64,000 bases of DNA from Erythrobacter sp. Lineage in GTDB: Bacteria > Pseudomonadota > Alphaproteobacteria > Sphingomonadales > Sphingomonadaceae. Positions 41,234 to 50,339 of the stretch are shown piece after piece. The stretch is taken from contig DAICXZ010000003.1 of the NCBI GenBank assembly GCA_027311945.1, positions 1 through 64,000 on the forward strand, in the 5' to 3' direction. Every line of letters starts with the position of its first letter. Positions within the stretch are counted from its first letter, which is position 1. The notes under the pieces are model-generated. The model did no database searches and was not told where the DNA came from. It saw only the letters and a list, made by a program, of their open reading frames with translations. A program made the position numbers and the translations under genes.

Positions 41234-41336
41234 GTTCGGGCTGAGCTTGTCGAAGCCCACGTGGGTGTCTTTGTGGCCGCTGTGAAGGAAGGGCGGCCCT
41301 TCGACAAGGCTCCCCTGAGCTTGTCGAAGGGCTCAG
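41234..41336. repeat. REP-like palindromic repeats between rnr and M28 peptidase
   Basis: Copies of the unit (G)CCCTGAGCTTGTCGAAGG occur around 41241-41256 and 41316-41336, with an inverted copy at 41297. CCCTTCGACAAG (41297-41308) and CTTGTCGAAGGG (41320-41331) make a perfect 12-bp hairpin with an 11-nt loop. The same unit occurs at 44820-44913 and 61776-61889. The hairpin may end transcription of the minus-strand peptidase gene or of readthrough into it. Confidence 0.8.
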
Positions 41337-41354
41337 GGCAAGCGGAAAGCGGGA

Positions 41355-42677
41355 TTACTCTTCCACCGGCAGCGGCGCGTACTGGCCGCCGGGCACCGCG
41401 CTGGAGACAGGGCTTTCCGCCCCATCCGCCGCCACCGCGCTGACGCCGAAAATCCAGTCGTCGCCCCGATCAGGCGCGAGCACGATCGAATTGAGGTCAG
41501 CTTCCGCATCTGCCGGAAGGTCCATCCGCCATTGCCAGTCACGCTGGTCTGTCGGCCGGCGCCAGATGCGATAGAGCGTTGCCCCCGCCACCGGCTCCCA
41601 TTCGAGCAAGACGTCAGGCCGCACCAGCCCGTCGGCCGAGACCACCGGCGGCATGGGTGCGCGCGCGAGCCGGTCGGCGGCGCGGATGTTGAGGTCGGTC
41701 ACGCGGGCGAGATAGGGAAAGTCCATCTCGCTGGCGGTGTCGCCGTAGGTCACGCCGTTTTCCACCCGCACATCCTGATGCTGGTGCTGATAGTCCTCGA
41801 TTGCGACCGAGAAACGAATAGCGGGGAAGCCTGCTTCAAGGAACGGCAGGTGATCGCCGCCCCGCCCCATGCGGTCGGCGCGGAAGACCTGCCGCACGTC
41901 GAGCCCGCCAACGAAATCGTCCGCCAAGCCATCGAGCCAGCGCGAGATGTTGCGGCTGGGGCTGTCGTCCTGTCCTCCAAGACTGCGCATCCGGCCCGCC
42001 TCCCGTTCGCCCGCATCGGCGCGCAGGCCTTCGGAGAACACCCGCACATGGGCATTGTCGCAGACCCCGTCAGACCCGCAGGAGCCGCCGACGATATCGT
42101 TGTTGAGCGCGGCCTTCACGGTCCAGCCCTGCTCCTTCGCATAGTCGGCCAGCAGGTGCCCGCCGAAAAGCCCCTGCTCCTCGCCCGAGAGCAGCGCATA
42201 GACGATGGTGGTGGGATAGCTCTGCTGGCTCAGCACCCGCGCGGCCTCCAGCACCAGCGCGCTGCCGCTGGCGTTGTCATTCGCGCCCGGAGCGTCGCTC
42301 TCCGCGTCCATCACGTCGGAGGCGCGGCTGTCGATATGGCCCATGATAATCACGACCTCGTCGGGGCGCTCGCTGCCGCGCTGGATTGCCACCACGTTGC
42401 GGATCAATACGCCATCGGGAATGCGATTGCCGGTGACGACCTTCTCGGGCTCAACAATTTCGAGACATCCGCCACAAGCCGCGCTTGCCTGTTCGAACTG
42501 CGCCCGGCCCCAGCGCCGCGCTGCGCCGATGCCGCGCGTGTCGCTATCGGGGTCGGACAGGGTGTGACGCGTGCCGAAGCCGACCATGGTCTCGACATCG
42601 CTGCGCAAGCGCTCGGGCGAGGCCTGCCCCATGGCCGGCGCGGACACCAGACACGCCAGCAGGATGAAATAGCGCAT
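41355..42677 (-). CDS. Exported M28-family metallopeptidase
   Basis: The 440-aa product has a signal peptide (MRYFILLACLVSAPAMG) and an M28 zinc peptidase domain: GHIDSRASD, GANDNASGSA and YALLSGEEQGLFGG supply metal ligands and the catalytic Glu. A C-terminal fibronectin-III-like domain (about residues 345-440, LLEWEPVAGATLYRIWRR) follows. It probably releases amino acids from peptides in the periplasm. ATG 42677 is chosen at the signal peptide; the open frame further upstream is in the divergent promoter region. It diverges from the M3 peptidase gene. Confidence 0.9.
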   Translation of the reverse strand: MRYFILLACLVSAPAMGQASPERLRSDVETMVGFGTRHTLSDPDSDTRGIGAARRWGRAQFEQASAACGGCLEIVEPEKVVTGNRIPDGVLIRNVVAIQRGSERPDEVVIIMGHIDSRASDVMDAESDAPGANDNASGSALVLEAARVLSQQSYPTTIVYALLSGEEQGLFGGHLLADYAKEQGWTVKAALNNDIVGGSCGSDGVCDNAHVRVFSEGLRADAGEREAGRMRSLGGQDDSPSRNISRWLDGLADDFVGGLDVRQVFRADRMGRGGDHLPFLEAGFPAIRFSVAIEDYQHQHQDVRVENGVTYGDTASEMDFPYLARVTDLNIRAADRLARAPMPPVVSADGLVRPDVLLEWEPVAGATLYRIWRRPTDQRDWQWRMDLPADAEADLNSIVLAPDRGDDWIFGVSAVAADGAESPVSSAVPGGQYAPLPVEE

Positions 42678-42789
42678 TGGTCGAACCCTTCCCGAATAGC
42701 CTGTCGCCCAAGGCCTTCCACACTTGACGGGCCGGAGCAAGGTTTCCAATGCAACCGTATTCGCGCTTTTCACCAGATCGGGGCCCACT

Positions 42790-44811
42790 ATGAAGTCTTT
42801 TGTCATGACCCTAGCCATTGCCACTACGTCTCTTACCGCCCCTGCCAGCGCCAGCGAAACGCGCGCGATCATGGGGTCGATCCTCACCGACGCCGCCGAT
42901 CCGGCACAGATCGACGCCAAGTGCGACCATTATATGGCGGCAATCGAAGCCCGCCGCGCCGCGCTCGAACAGGGCACGGAGCCAGCCTCAGTCGAAACCA
43001 CGCTGGTCGCCTATGACCAGATGAAGGCGCTGATCAACGCCGGGCAAGGCGAGTTCACGCTTTACCAGCAGGTCATGGCCACGCCCGAGCTGCGCAATGC
43101 CGGTGCCGCCTGCCAGGTGCGCCTCTCCACCATCGACAGCGAGCTGAACCTCTCGCGCCCGATCTACGACAAACTTGCCGCCATTCCCGCCGAGGGGGCC
43201 GACGAACAGGCGCGCGCGCTGCTGGACGAGGTTCTCGCCGGCTACCAGCGAGCGGGTGTTGCGCTCGACGACGAAGGCCGCGCACGAGCACAGGCGATCA
43301 ACGAGGAGCTGTCGCAGATCTCGACGGAGTTCGCGCGCAACATCGCCGAGGACCAGCGCTCGATCACCGCCACGCCCGAGGAACTGGACGGCCTGCCTGC
43401 CGACTTCCTCGCCGCGCACCCGGCGGGCGAGGACGGGCTGATCACGCTCACCACGGCCTATCCCGACTATCGCCCCGTGATGCGCTATGCGAACAGCGAT
43501 GATCTGCGGCGGCGTTTTTCGGAGGTCTATGCCCAGCGCGCCTGGCCGCAGAACGATCCGCTGCTGAGGCGTATGTTCACCCTGCGGCAGGAGCTGGCCG
43601 AGCTGCTCGGCCGGCCCAACTATGCGGCGCTGGTGCTTGAGGACAAGATGCTCGACACGCCCGAGAAGGTGGAGACGCTGATCGCCGACATGGCCGCCAT
43701 TGCCCGCCCGGTGGCGGAGCGCGACTATGCCCGCAACCTCGAGGTGCTGCAGCAATATCGGCCCGGTGCGAGGGAAATTCGCTATTGGGAAAGCGGTTGG
43801 CTTGCCCCCAAGGCGCAAGAGTATTTCTATTCCTACGATCCGCAGGAAACCCGCCAGTACTTTGCCTACGATCTGGTGCGCGACGGCGTTCTCAAGCTGA
43901 CCGAGGATCTGTTCGGCGTCACCATCTCGCACTGGGATACGCCCGTGTGGCACGAGGACGTGGAAACCTACGAGATGGCCGATGCCGACGGCACGGTGAT
44001 CGGCCGGTTCTACTTCGACAACCACCCGCGGCCCGGCAAATATACCCACGCCAACATGATCCCGATCTACCCCGGCATTCCAGGCGAGGCGGACGCGGTG
44101 CCGATCGGCGCGCTGGTGCAGAACCTGCCGAAGGGCATGCACGACACGGGCCTGATGGAGCATGGCGACGTCACCACCCTGCTGCACGAGTTCGGCCACA
44201 TGCTGCATGGCATGTTCGGCGGCACACAGCATTGGTTCGGTCAGTCCGGCATCTCCACCGAGTGGGACTTCGTCGAGGCCCCGTCGCAGATGCTGGAGAA
44301 TTGGGTCTACGACTATGACACGCTGGCGACCTTCGCCCGCAATGCCGAGGGCGAGACGATCCCGCGCGAACTGGTCGAAAAGATGAATGCCGCGCGCTAC
44401 TTCAACGAGGGGATGGGCGACATGGGACAGCTTGGCTACACCAACGTCTCGTTGCAGTTCCACCAGCAGCCGGTGCCCGACGATCTGGGCGCGGCCACCC
44501 GGCGCTGGACGAACGACTATGCGCTGATCCCGATGCCCGACTATGTCGAGTTCCAGAGCGCATTCGGCCACCTCGATGGCTATTCGGCGATCTACTACAC
44601 CTACCGCTGGTCGAAGGTGATCGCCGACGACCTGTTCACCCGCTTCACCGCCGAAGGCCTGCGCAACCCCGCCACGGCGGCTGACTATCGCCGCGCGGTG
44701 CTCGATCAGGGCGGTACGAAGCCGGCGGCTGAGCTGGTGCGCGATTTCCTCGGGCGCGACGTGCGTCTCGATGCCTACCGCGAGGAGCTGGCAAAGGGGT
44801 TGGTGGACTGA
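42790..44811 (+). CDS. Exported M3-family metallopeptidase (Dcp/oligopeptidase A type)
   Basis: The 673-aa product has a signal peptide (MKSFVMTLAIATTSLTAPAS) and an M3 peptidase domain with the zinc motif HEFGHMLH (HExxH) and the downstream FVEAPSQMLENW that supplies the third ligand, plus the C-terminal YTYRWSKVIADDLF segment. By family it is a dipeptidyl carboxypeptidase or oligopeptidase; the signal peptide places it in the periplasm. ATG 42790 fits the signal peptide. With the divergent M28 gene it suggests a periplasmic peptide-degrading pair. Confidence 0.93.
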   Translation: MKSFVMTLAIATTSLTAPASASETRAIMGSILTDAADPAQIDAKCDHYMAAIEARRAALEQGTEPASVETTLVAYDQMKALINAGQGEFTLYQQVMATPELRNAGAACQVRLSTIDSELNLSRPIYDKLAAIPAEGADEQARALLDEVLAGYQRAGVALDDEGRARAQAINEELSQISTEFARNIAEDQRSITATPEELDGLPADFLAAHPAGEDGLITLTTAYPDYRPVMRYANSDDLRRRFSEVYAQRAWPQNDPLLRRMFTLRQELAELLGRPNYAALVLEDKMLDTPEKVETLIADMAAIARPVAERDYARNLEVLQQYRPGAREIRYWESGWLAPKAQEYFYSYDPQETRQYFAYDLVRDGVLKLTEDLFGVTISHWDTPVWHEDVETYEMADADGTVIGRFYFDNHPRPGKYTHANMIPIYPGIPGEADAVPIGALVQNLPKGMHDTGLMEHGDVTTLLHEFGHMLHGMFGGTQHWFGQSGISTEWDFVEAPSQMLENWVYDYDTLATFARNAEGETIPRELVEKMNAARYFNEGMGDMGQLGYTNVSLQFHQQPVPDDLGAATRRWTNDYALIPMPDYVEFQSAFGHLDGYSAIYYTYRWSKVIADDLFTRFTAEGLRNPATAADYRRAVLDQGGTKPAAELVRDFLGRDVRLDAYREELAKGLVD

Positions 44812-44819
44812 CCGAGATA

Positions 44820-44913
44820 CGCTCGCCCTGAGCTTGTCGAAGGGCTGCTTTCACTTCGGTGTCGCGAAAGGCCCGAAGTAAAGGACGATCCTTCGACAAG
44901 CTCAGGATGAGCG
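44820..44913. terminator. Large REP-pair hairpin between convergent genes, likely bidirectional terminator
   Basis: Arms 44820-44843 and 44890-44913 are inverted copies of 24 nt that differ at two positions and contain CCTGAGCTTGTCGAAGG. A second stem, ACTTCGG/CCGAAGT, is nested in the loop. The gene pair here is convergent (M3 peptidase plus, proS minus), so the structure probably stops transcription from both sides. Confidence 0.7.
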
Positions 44914-44927
44914 GGGTTGGTGAGTGG

Positions 44928-46472
44928 CTAGTAAGCCCGCGCCACCAGCACCCGCTCGACCGCAGGCTCGCCGGTGAAGATGCAGGACCCGTCCGCTGCA
45001 TCGGCCTCACGCGGCACATTGCGCAGGGTGAGCTTCAATGCCTTCAGCTGCTCGACCACCTTGTCCAGCGCCGCGCCGGTCGGCTTCGACCATTGCACTT
45101 CGAGCCAGCCCGGATACTTCACGTCGTCAGCAAAGTGCGCGGCGACTTCATCCATCGAGGTCACGCCGCGGGTGATGTTCGCATCGCGCCGCTCGGCAGC
45201 CTCGGCATAGAGCGCCTGCTGAATCTCGGCCAACAGGTCCGCCGCGCCAGCCACGAAGTCCTCGCGTGCCGGATAGGAAAAGGCACTCTTGCCCGTCTCC
45301 AGGTTCCAGATCGCGTCGCGCCGCAGCACGGCGAGCTTGCCGCCTTCCATGTCGCGGGAGCCGACCTCGATAATCACCGGCGCACCCTTGCGGACCCAGT
45401 CCCAGCGCTTGGCCGCAGCCTTGCCGGGGCGCTTGTCGAGCAGCACGCGCACGGGTTCGCCTAGCGCCGACAGAGCCGCCAGCGATGCACGCACTTCCTC
45501 GCAATAGGCGAGCAGTCGCTCGTCCTCGGGCTTGTCGCGCAGCATGGGCAGGATGACGATCTGGTGCGGTGCGATCTTCGGCGGCACACGCAGGCCATCA
45601 TCGTCGCCGTGGGTCATGATCACACCGCCCACGAGCCGGGTCGAAACACCCCAGCTGGTGGTGTGGCACAGCGTCTCGGTGCCCTCGCGGTCCTGATACT
45701 TGATGCCGGCGGCATGAGCAAAATTGGTGCCGAGATAGTGGCTGGTGCCCGCCTGGAGCGCCTTGCCGTCCTGCATCATGGCCTCGATCGACCAAGTCTC
45801 GACCGCGCCGGGGAAGCGCTCGTTCTCGGGCTTTTCACCGGCGAACACGGGTATGGCGAGATCATCCTCGGCGCAAGCCCGGTACATCTCCAGCGCACGG
45901 AGCGTTTCGGTCCGTGCATCGTCACGGTTCTCGTGTGCGGTATGGCCTTCTTGCCACAGAAACTCGCTGGTGCGCAGGAACATGCGGGTACGCATTTCCC
46001 AGCGCACGACATTGGCCCACTGATTGGTGAGCAGCGGCAGATCGCGCCAGCTCTGGATCCAGCGCGCCATGGCGTCGCCGATGATCGTTTCGGACGTCGG
46101 ACGCACCACCAGCGGCTCTTCGAGCTTGGCAGCCGGATCGGGGATCAGACCGCCCTTGCCGTCAGCGATCAGGCGATGGTGCGTGACCACCGCCATTTCC
46201 TTGGCAAAGCCCTCGACGTGCTCAGCCTCACGGGTGAAGTTAGAGAGCGGAATGAAGATCGGGAAGTAGCAGTTCTGGACGCCTGCAGCCTTGATCCGGT
46301 CATCCATCAGGCGCTGGATGCGCTCCCAGATGCCGTAGCCCCACGGCTTGATCACCATGCACCCGCGCACACCCGATTCCTCGGCCAAGTCGGCGGCGGA
46401 AACCACCTCCTGATACCAAGCGGCAAAGTCGTCTTCGCGCTTGGTGCTGAGGGCGTGGCGAATGGCTGACAT
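44928..46472 (-). CDS. proS: Prolyl-tRNA synthetase, eukaryote/archaeal-like type
   Basis: ProS charges tRNA-Pro. The 514-aa class II enzyme shows GCMVIKPWGYGIWERIQ, VRPTSETIIGDAMARWI, RWEMRTRMFLRTSEFLWQEGHTAH (split RTRMFLRTSEFLWQEGHT) and TSWGVSTRLVGGVIMTHGD, and ends with a Tyr (ARAY). The arrangement without an editing insertion and with a C-terminal zinc-binding-like domain fits the short eukaryote/archaeal-like ProS seen in some bacteria. The start is ATG 46472; the TTG at 46490 is less likely. Confidence 0.94.
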   Translation of the reverse strand: MSAIRHALSTKREDDFAAWYQEVVSAADLAEESGVRGCMVIKPWGYGIWERIQRLMDDRIKAAGVQNCYFPIFIPLSNFTREAEHVEGFAKEMAVVTHHRLIADGKGGLIPDPAAKLEEPLVVRPTSETIIGDAMARWIQSWRDLPLLTNQWANVVRWEMRTRMFLRTSEFLWQEGHTAHENRDDARTETLRALEMYRACAEDDLAIPVFAGEKPENERFPGAVETWSIEAMMQDGKALQAGTSHYLGTNFAHAAGIKYQDREGTETLCHTTSWGVSTRLVGGVIMTHGDDDGLRVPPKIAPHQIVILPMLRDKPEDERLLAYCEEVRASLAALSALGEPVRVLLDKRPGKAAAKRWDWVRKGAPVIIEVGSRDMEGGKLAVLRRDAIWNLETGKSAFSYPAREDFVAGAADLLAEIQQALYAEAAERRDANITRGVTSMDEVAAHFADDVKYPGWLEVQWSKPTGAALDKVVEQLKALKLTLRNVPREADAADGSCIFTGEPAVERVLVARAY

Positions 46473-46562
46473 ATCTGAAAAGTCCCGCAAGCTGGCTGAG
46501 AATCACTCCCGCCCCCATGGCGAGGAAGCCCCGCCAAGTCGAGTGCCTGCGTGACCCGTCGG

Positions 46563-47120
46563 CTATTCGCCCAGCTTGTCGAGCTTGGCCTGCATCGCCG
46601 CCATCTGCGCCTTCAGCGCCTCGAGGTCATCGCCCGAAGAGGCGGCATCGGCAGACTTCTCGTCGCCAGCCTTGGGCATGAAGGCACGCGTCGCAGCTTC
46701 GAACATCGCAATGTTGTTCTCGGCCAGCTTGGCGAAGGCCTGCGGACCGACGCTGGCGCTGAAGGTTTCCTGCAGCTTCGCCTGATTGGCGCGGAAGGTC
46801 TCCATCGAGGCTTCGAGATAGCTCGGCATCATCGCCTGCATCGAGTTGCCGTACATCCCGATCAACTGGCGCAGGAAGCTAACGGGGAGCATATGCTGCT
46901 CGCCCTGGCTTTCCTCGTCCATGATGATCTGGGTGAGGATCGAGTGGGTGATGTCCGAGCCCGTCTTGGCATCGAGCACCTGAAAATCGACACCGTTGCG
47001 CGTCATCTTGGCCAGATCATCGAGCGTAATGTAGCTCGACGACTTGGTGTTGTAGAGCCGCCGGTTAGCGTACTTCTTGATGATGATGGTGTCATCGGCG
47101 GTTTTCGATTCATCTGCCAT
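46563..47120 (-). CDS. phaR: Polyhydroxyalkanoate synthesis repressor PhaR
   Basis: PhaR senses PHA granules and represses phasin genes and often itself. The 185-aa product opens with the DNA-binding domain (IIIKKYANRRLYNTKSSSYITL, split KKYANRRLYNT and SSYITLDDLA), followed by VDFQVLDAKTGSDIT and a PHA-accumulation regulatory helix region with SFLRQLIGMYG. The C-terminal third is Ala/Met/Gln-rich and likely coiled. TGC-rich sequence in the 94-bp gap upstream could hold its operator, but I cannot define a site. It implies that this organism makes polyhydroxyalkanoate, though no PHA synthase is here. Confidence 0.95.
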   Translation of the reverse strand: MADESKTADDTIIIKKYANRRLYNTKSSSYITLDDLAKMTRNGVDFQVLDAKTGSDITHSILTQIIMDEESQGEQHMLPVSFLRQLIGMYGNSMQAMMPSYLEASMETFRANQAKLQETFSASVGPQAFAKLAENNIAMFEAATRAFMPKAGDEKSADAASSGDDLEALKAQMAAMQAKLDKLGE

Positions 47121-47214
47121 CGGGCGACAATCCTCTTAGCGACCTGCATCCCATTGTGCAGCGCACCAGCTTTAGCACTTGCAGCATAAGGCTGGCAATT
47201 GCACAGCGATATTT

Positions 47215-48264
47215 TTAGCGAGCAAAACGATCGCCCAGCAGGGTCAGCAGTTCGTATTGCGAGAGGCCCGTGGTTTCTGCTGCTGCCACAAGGCTATACG
47301 GCAGATCGCAGAAGTCGCCCTCCGCAAGGTCGGGCACATCGGTGCAGTCGACCACGATCATATCCATCGACACCCGTCCGATGATCTTCAGCACCCGGCC
47401 CTCGTGCAAGAGTGCCCCGCCCTCAGCCCAACAGCGCAAGATGCCGTCGGCATAGCCGAGCGACAGTGTGGCCGTGCGCATCGGATGGGGTGCGCGAAAG
47501 GTAGCGTTGTATCCGACCAGTCCGCCGGTCGGCACGGAACGGACCTGCATCACCATCGCCTGCGGGAAGGCGACCTGCGCGAGCTCGCCCGCCAGCGCCT
47601 CGCAAGGCAGCCCGCCATAGAGCGCGAGGCCGGGGCGGGTGAGATCGAAATGGTAGCCGCTGCCGAGCGCAATACCCGCACTGTTGGCAAGGCTTGTACG
47701 GCGGGCTTTGACCCCGGTGCGCGCGGTTTCGAACACGACCAGTTGTCGCGCGCTCTGGTCGGTATCGTCTTCGGCTGAGGCGAGGTGCGACAGGATAATG
47801 TCGATATCAAGCGCAGCAATCGCCCCGTCGCCAATGTCCGACGGTGGTAGACCGAGCCGGTTCATGCCGGTGTCAATCATCAGATGGCACAGGCCGCCCC
47901 CCGCCTCGCGCCAGAGCGCCGCCTGACGCAGCGAGTTGATGACCGGGCGCACCCCGGTTGCAACGGCATAGGCCGCATCCGCAGGCGTGTTTACCCCATG
48001 CAGCACGGCGAGTTGCTCTGGCGCTGCGCCGGCTGCCAGCACCGGGGCAACCTCGCTCCAGTGCGCGACGAAAAACTGCCGTGCCCCTGCATCCAGCAAG
48101 GTCGGGACAACTTTCGCCACGCCCAGCCCATAGGCATCGGCCTTGATCGCCGCGCCCGCGGCCGCGCTGCCGGAGAGCCGATCGAGCGCGCGCCAGTTGG
48201 CGGCCAGCGCCTCGCGATCGATTTTCAGGCGAAGGGTGGCGGGAGGTGGTTCAGGAATGGTCAT
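47215..48264 (-). CDS. alr: Alanine racemase
   Basis: Alr makes D-alanine for peptidoglycan with PLP. The 349-aa product (from ATG 48264) has the PLP lysine in AAIKADAYGLG, MIDTGMNRLGL, RPGLALYGG and SLGYADGILR with the catalytic Tyr, then GRVSMDMIVVDCTD. GTG 48276 is an alternative start. It overlaps the end of the transporter gene. Its product feeds the wall enzymes encoded elsewhere in this window. Confidence 0.95.
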   Translation of the reverse strand: MTIPEPPPATLRLKIDREALAANWRALDRLSGSAAAGAAIKADAYGLGVAKVVPTLLDAGARQFFVAHWSEVAPVLAAGAAPEQLAVLHGVNTPADAAYAVATGVRPVINSLRQAALWREAGGGLCHLMIDTGMNRLGLPPSDIGDGAIAALDIDIILSHLASAEDDTDQSARQLVVFETARTGVKARRTSLANSAGIALGSGYHFDLTRPGLALYGGLPCEALAGELAQVAFPQAMVMQVRSVPTGGLVGYNATFRAPHPMRTATLSLGYADGILRCWAEGGALLHEGRVLKIIGRVSMDMIVVDCTDVPDLAEGDFCDLPYSLVAAAETTGLSQYELLTLLGDRFAR

Positions 48265-49873
48265 CGGCAAAGTCACGCGGCGGTCCGCCTTTCAGGCCCC
48301 ACATGGCCACCAGCAGCCCGAAAGCAACCACCGCAATCGTGTACCACAGCCCGGCATAGGCATTGCCCGTCGTGGCGACGATATAGGCGGCGATCAGCGG
48401 CAGGAAGCCACCGAGATAGCCAGCGCCGACGTGATAAGGGATCGACAGCGAGGAATATCGGATCTGGGGCGGGAACATCTCCGTCAGCACTGCGGCCACG
48501 GAGCCGTAAGTCAATGCCGAGAGCGCACCAAGCCCGAGCAGCAGCCCGGCAATACCGAGGATGTTGACGAAAGGCGGCGTCTGTACCGCGAAATTGTAAC
48601 CCCTCGCTTCTAATGCCGCCTGTACAGCAGCCTTGCGCGTGGCATCATCGCCCATGGCGATGTGCGGCTGCTCGCCCCCTATCGCGATCCGAGCCTCGCC
48701 TTGATTATCGCGGACATCGTAACTCACGCCGAGTGCAGTCAGGTCGGCCAGCAGGCGCCCACACTCGGTTTCCTGCCGATTGGCGAAGGGATCGTAGGAG
48801 CACCCCTCTCCCATCACCACCACTGGCGCGGCGCGCGCGGAACTGGCGAGGCCGGGATTGGCCAGCGCGCCAATGCCCCAGAACAACGGGAACAGCAGTG
48901 CCAGCGTCAGCGCCGCCCCCAGCACAATGGGCAGCTTGCGGCCCACCCTGTCCGACCACTTCCCGACCAGCACGTAGAATCCCATCGAAACAAGGCCCGT
49001 CGCCAGCATCAGCAACTCAACCACGCTTTCTTCCAGCCTCATCGGTCCGCGCAGGAACGACATCGAGGAAAAGTAGGCGGTGAACCAGATCGTGGTCAGC
49101 GTGCCGGTGACCCCGAACAAGGCCACGAAAATGCGCTTGGGATTGCCGGGATACGTGAACGACTGGACGAACGGATTGCCCGCAATCTCGCCCGCTTCCT
49201 TCAGCTCCTCGAACACCGGGCTTTCCGACAGCTTCAGGCGCATCCACAAGGAAATCGCCAGAAGTGCCAGCGACAGGATGAACGGCAGGCGCCACCCCCA
49301 GTCCGCGAAGTCATCCGCAGGGATCAGGAACCGGCACAGGATCACCACCAGGATCGACAGCACGAAGCCGCCGACCACGCTGGCCTGGATGAAGCTCGTG
49401 TAGAGCCCGCGCTTGTCGGGCGGGGCGTGTTCGGCGACATAGACCGCCGCGCCGCCATATTCTCCGCCCAGAGCCAGCCCCTGTGCGATGCGCATTGCCA
49501 GCACGATCAGCGGTGCGGCCAGCCCGATGCTGTCGGCGCTCGGGACGAAGCCCACCCCGGCGGTCGCCACGCCCATCAGGGTCACGGTCACGAGGAAGGT
49601 GTATTTTCGCCCAAGCCGGTCGCCAAGAAAGCCGAACAGGATCGCCCCGAGTGGACGAAAGCCGAAGCCAACCGCAAAGCCGGCCCAGACAAGCAAAGTC
49701 GACAGCGTCTCGTTGTCGGAGGGAAAGAATGCCTTGCCGATCAGCGCGGCAAGCGTGCCGTAGATGAAGAAGTCGTACCACTCGAACACGGTCCCCGCGC
49801 TCGACGCGGCAATGACCATACGAATTTCACTCTTGCTCGGCTCGCGCTGCGCGATCGTCGCACTGGTGGCCAT
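48251..49873 (-). CDS. MFS metabolite:proton symporter with an extra periplasmic domain
   Basis: The 540-aa product has 12 predicted membrane helices and metabolite:H+ symporter motifs (GTVFEWYDFFIYG in helix 1, FRPLGAILFGFLGDRLGRK after helix 2, GEYGGAAVYVAEHAP, SDRVGRK after helix 8). Between helices 9 and 10, where family members usually have a short loop, it carries about 85 residues (about 345-429) with GEGCSYDPF, ETECGRLLADL, ARIAIGGEQPHIA and AALEARGYNF. The loop is on the periplasmic side, and its two Cys could pair. The substrate is unknown; family members carry organic acids, osmolytes or aromatic acids. ATG 49873 is chosen by homology. Confidence 0.9.
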   Translation of the reverse strand: MATSATIAQREPSKSEIRMVIAASSAGTVFEWYDFFIYGTLAALIGKAFFPSDNETLSTLLVWAGFAVGFGFRPLGAILFGFLGDRLGRKYTFLVTVTLMGVATAGVGFVPSADSIGLAAPLIVLAMRIAQGLALGGEYGGAAVYVAEHAPPDKRGLYTSFIQASVVGGFVLSILVVILCRFLIPADDFADWGWRLPFILSLALLAISLWMRLKLSESPVFEELKEAGEIAGNPFVQSFTYPGNPKRIFVALFGVTGTLTTIWFTAYFSSMSFLRGPMRLEESVVELLMLATGLVSMGFYVLVGKWSDRVGRKLPIVLGAALTLALLFPLFWGIGALANPGLASSARAAPVVVMGEGCSYDPFANRQETECGRLLADLTALGVSYDVRDNQGEARIAIGGEQPHIAMGDDATRKAAVQAALEARGYNFAVQTPPFVNILGIAGLLLGLGALSALTYGSVAAVLTEMFPPQIRYSSLSIPYHVGAGYLGGFLPLIAAYIVATTGNAYAGLWYTIAVVAFGLLVAMWGLKGGPPRDFADDHS

Positions 49874-49907
49874 GGCTTTCCCCTCGTTTCCCTGTCTGGA
49901 AAAGCGC

Positions 49908-50339
49908 TTAGCGTGCGAAGGGGCGTGGAGAAAGGGCTGCCGTTGCCGCTTTCCAGGGCAAGAGCATCGCACCATGGCGTGCCGGATAGGCCTGCGCGGG
50001 CACGATTAGCGCCATATCGGGCCAGTCGGGCATCGGTGCTTCATCCTCCAACCAGGCGGAGAACCGCTCGGCCGTGGCGATAATCTCGTCTTCGCTGCGC
50101 CCTGTCGCATGGCGCGCGAAAACCGCCGCCGAAGCCTGCCCCACCGCGCAGGCGCGGACTGTCAGACCGATCCGCTCAAGGGTGTTGTCGGCGGCCAGCG
50201 ACAGGTCCATCGCCAGCGTCGAGCCACAGGTGGGCGAGCGTGCTTCCCCGTGAAGGCTTACGTTGTCGAGCGGCGGATAGTGCACCAGTTCAAGCGTCGC
50301 TGCGAGCAGGTCGGGCGTGTAGAGCTTCGCCGCGCTCAC
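49908..50339 (-). CDS. NifU/IscU-like iron-sulfur scaffold-type protein
   Basis: The 143-aa product resembles the N-terminal NifU/IscU scaffold domain: ARSPTCGSTLAMDL (first Cys), VRACAVGQASAAVFA (second Cys). In IscU a third Cys lies near the C-terminus; here that region reads YPARHGAMLLPWKA without Cys, so it cannot be a standard three-Cys scaffold. The start is GTG 50339, overlapping the cvpA stop (GTGA); the longer frame to 50477 lies inside cvpA. Its role is uncertain, and no other Fe-S genes are nearby. Confidence 0.82.
   Translation of the reverse strand: MSAAKLYTPDLLAATLELVHYPPLDNVSLHGEARSPTCGSTLAMDLSLAADNTLERIGLTVRACAVGQASAAVFARHATGRSEDEIIATAERFSAWLEDEAPMPDWPDMALIVPAQAYPARHGAMLLPWKAATAALSPRPFAR

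Noticed and set aside
47121-47214. PhaR operator in the TGC-rich phaR leader
   Set aside because: TGCA and CTGC elements are present, but no copy matches a defined spaced palindrome well enough to claim a site.
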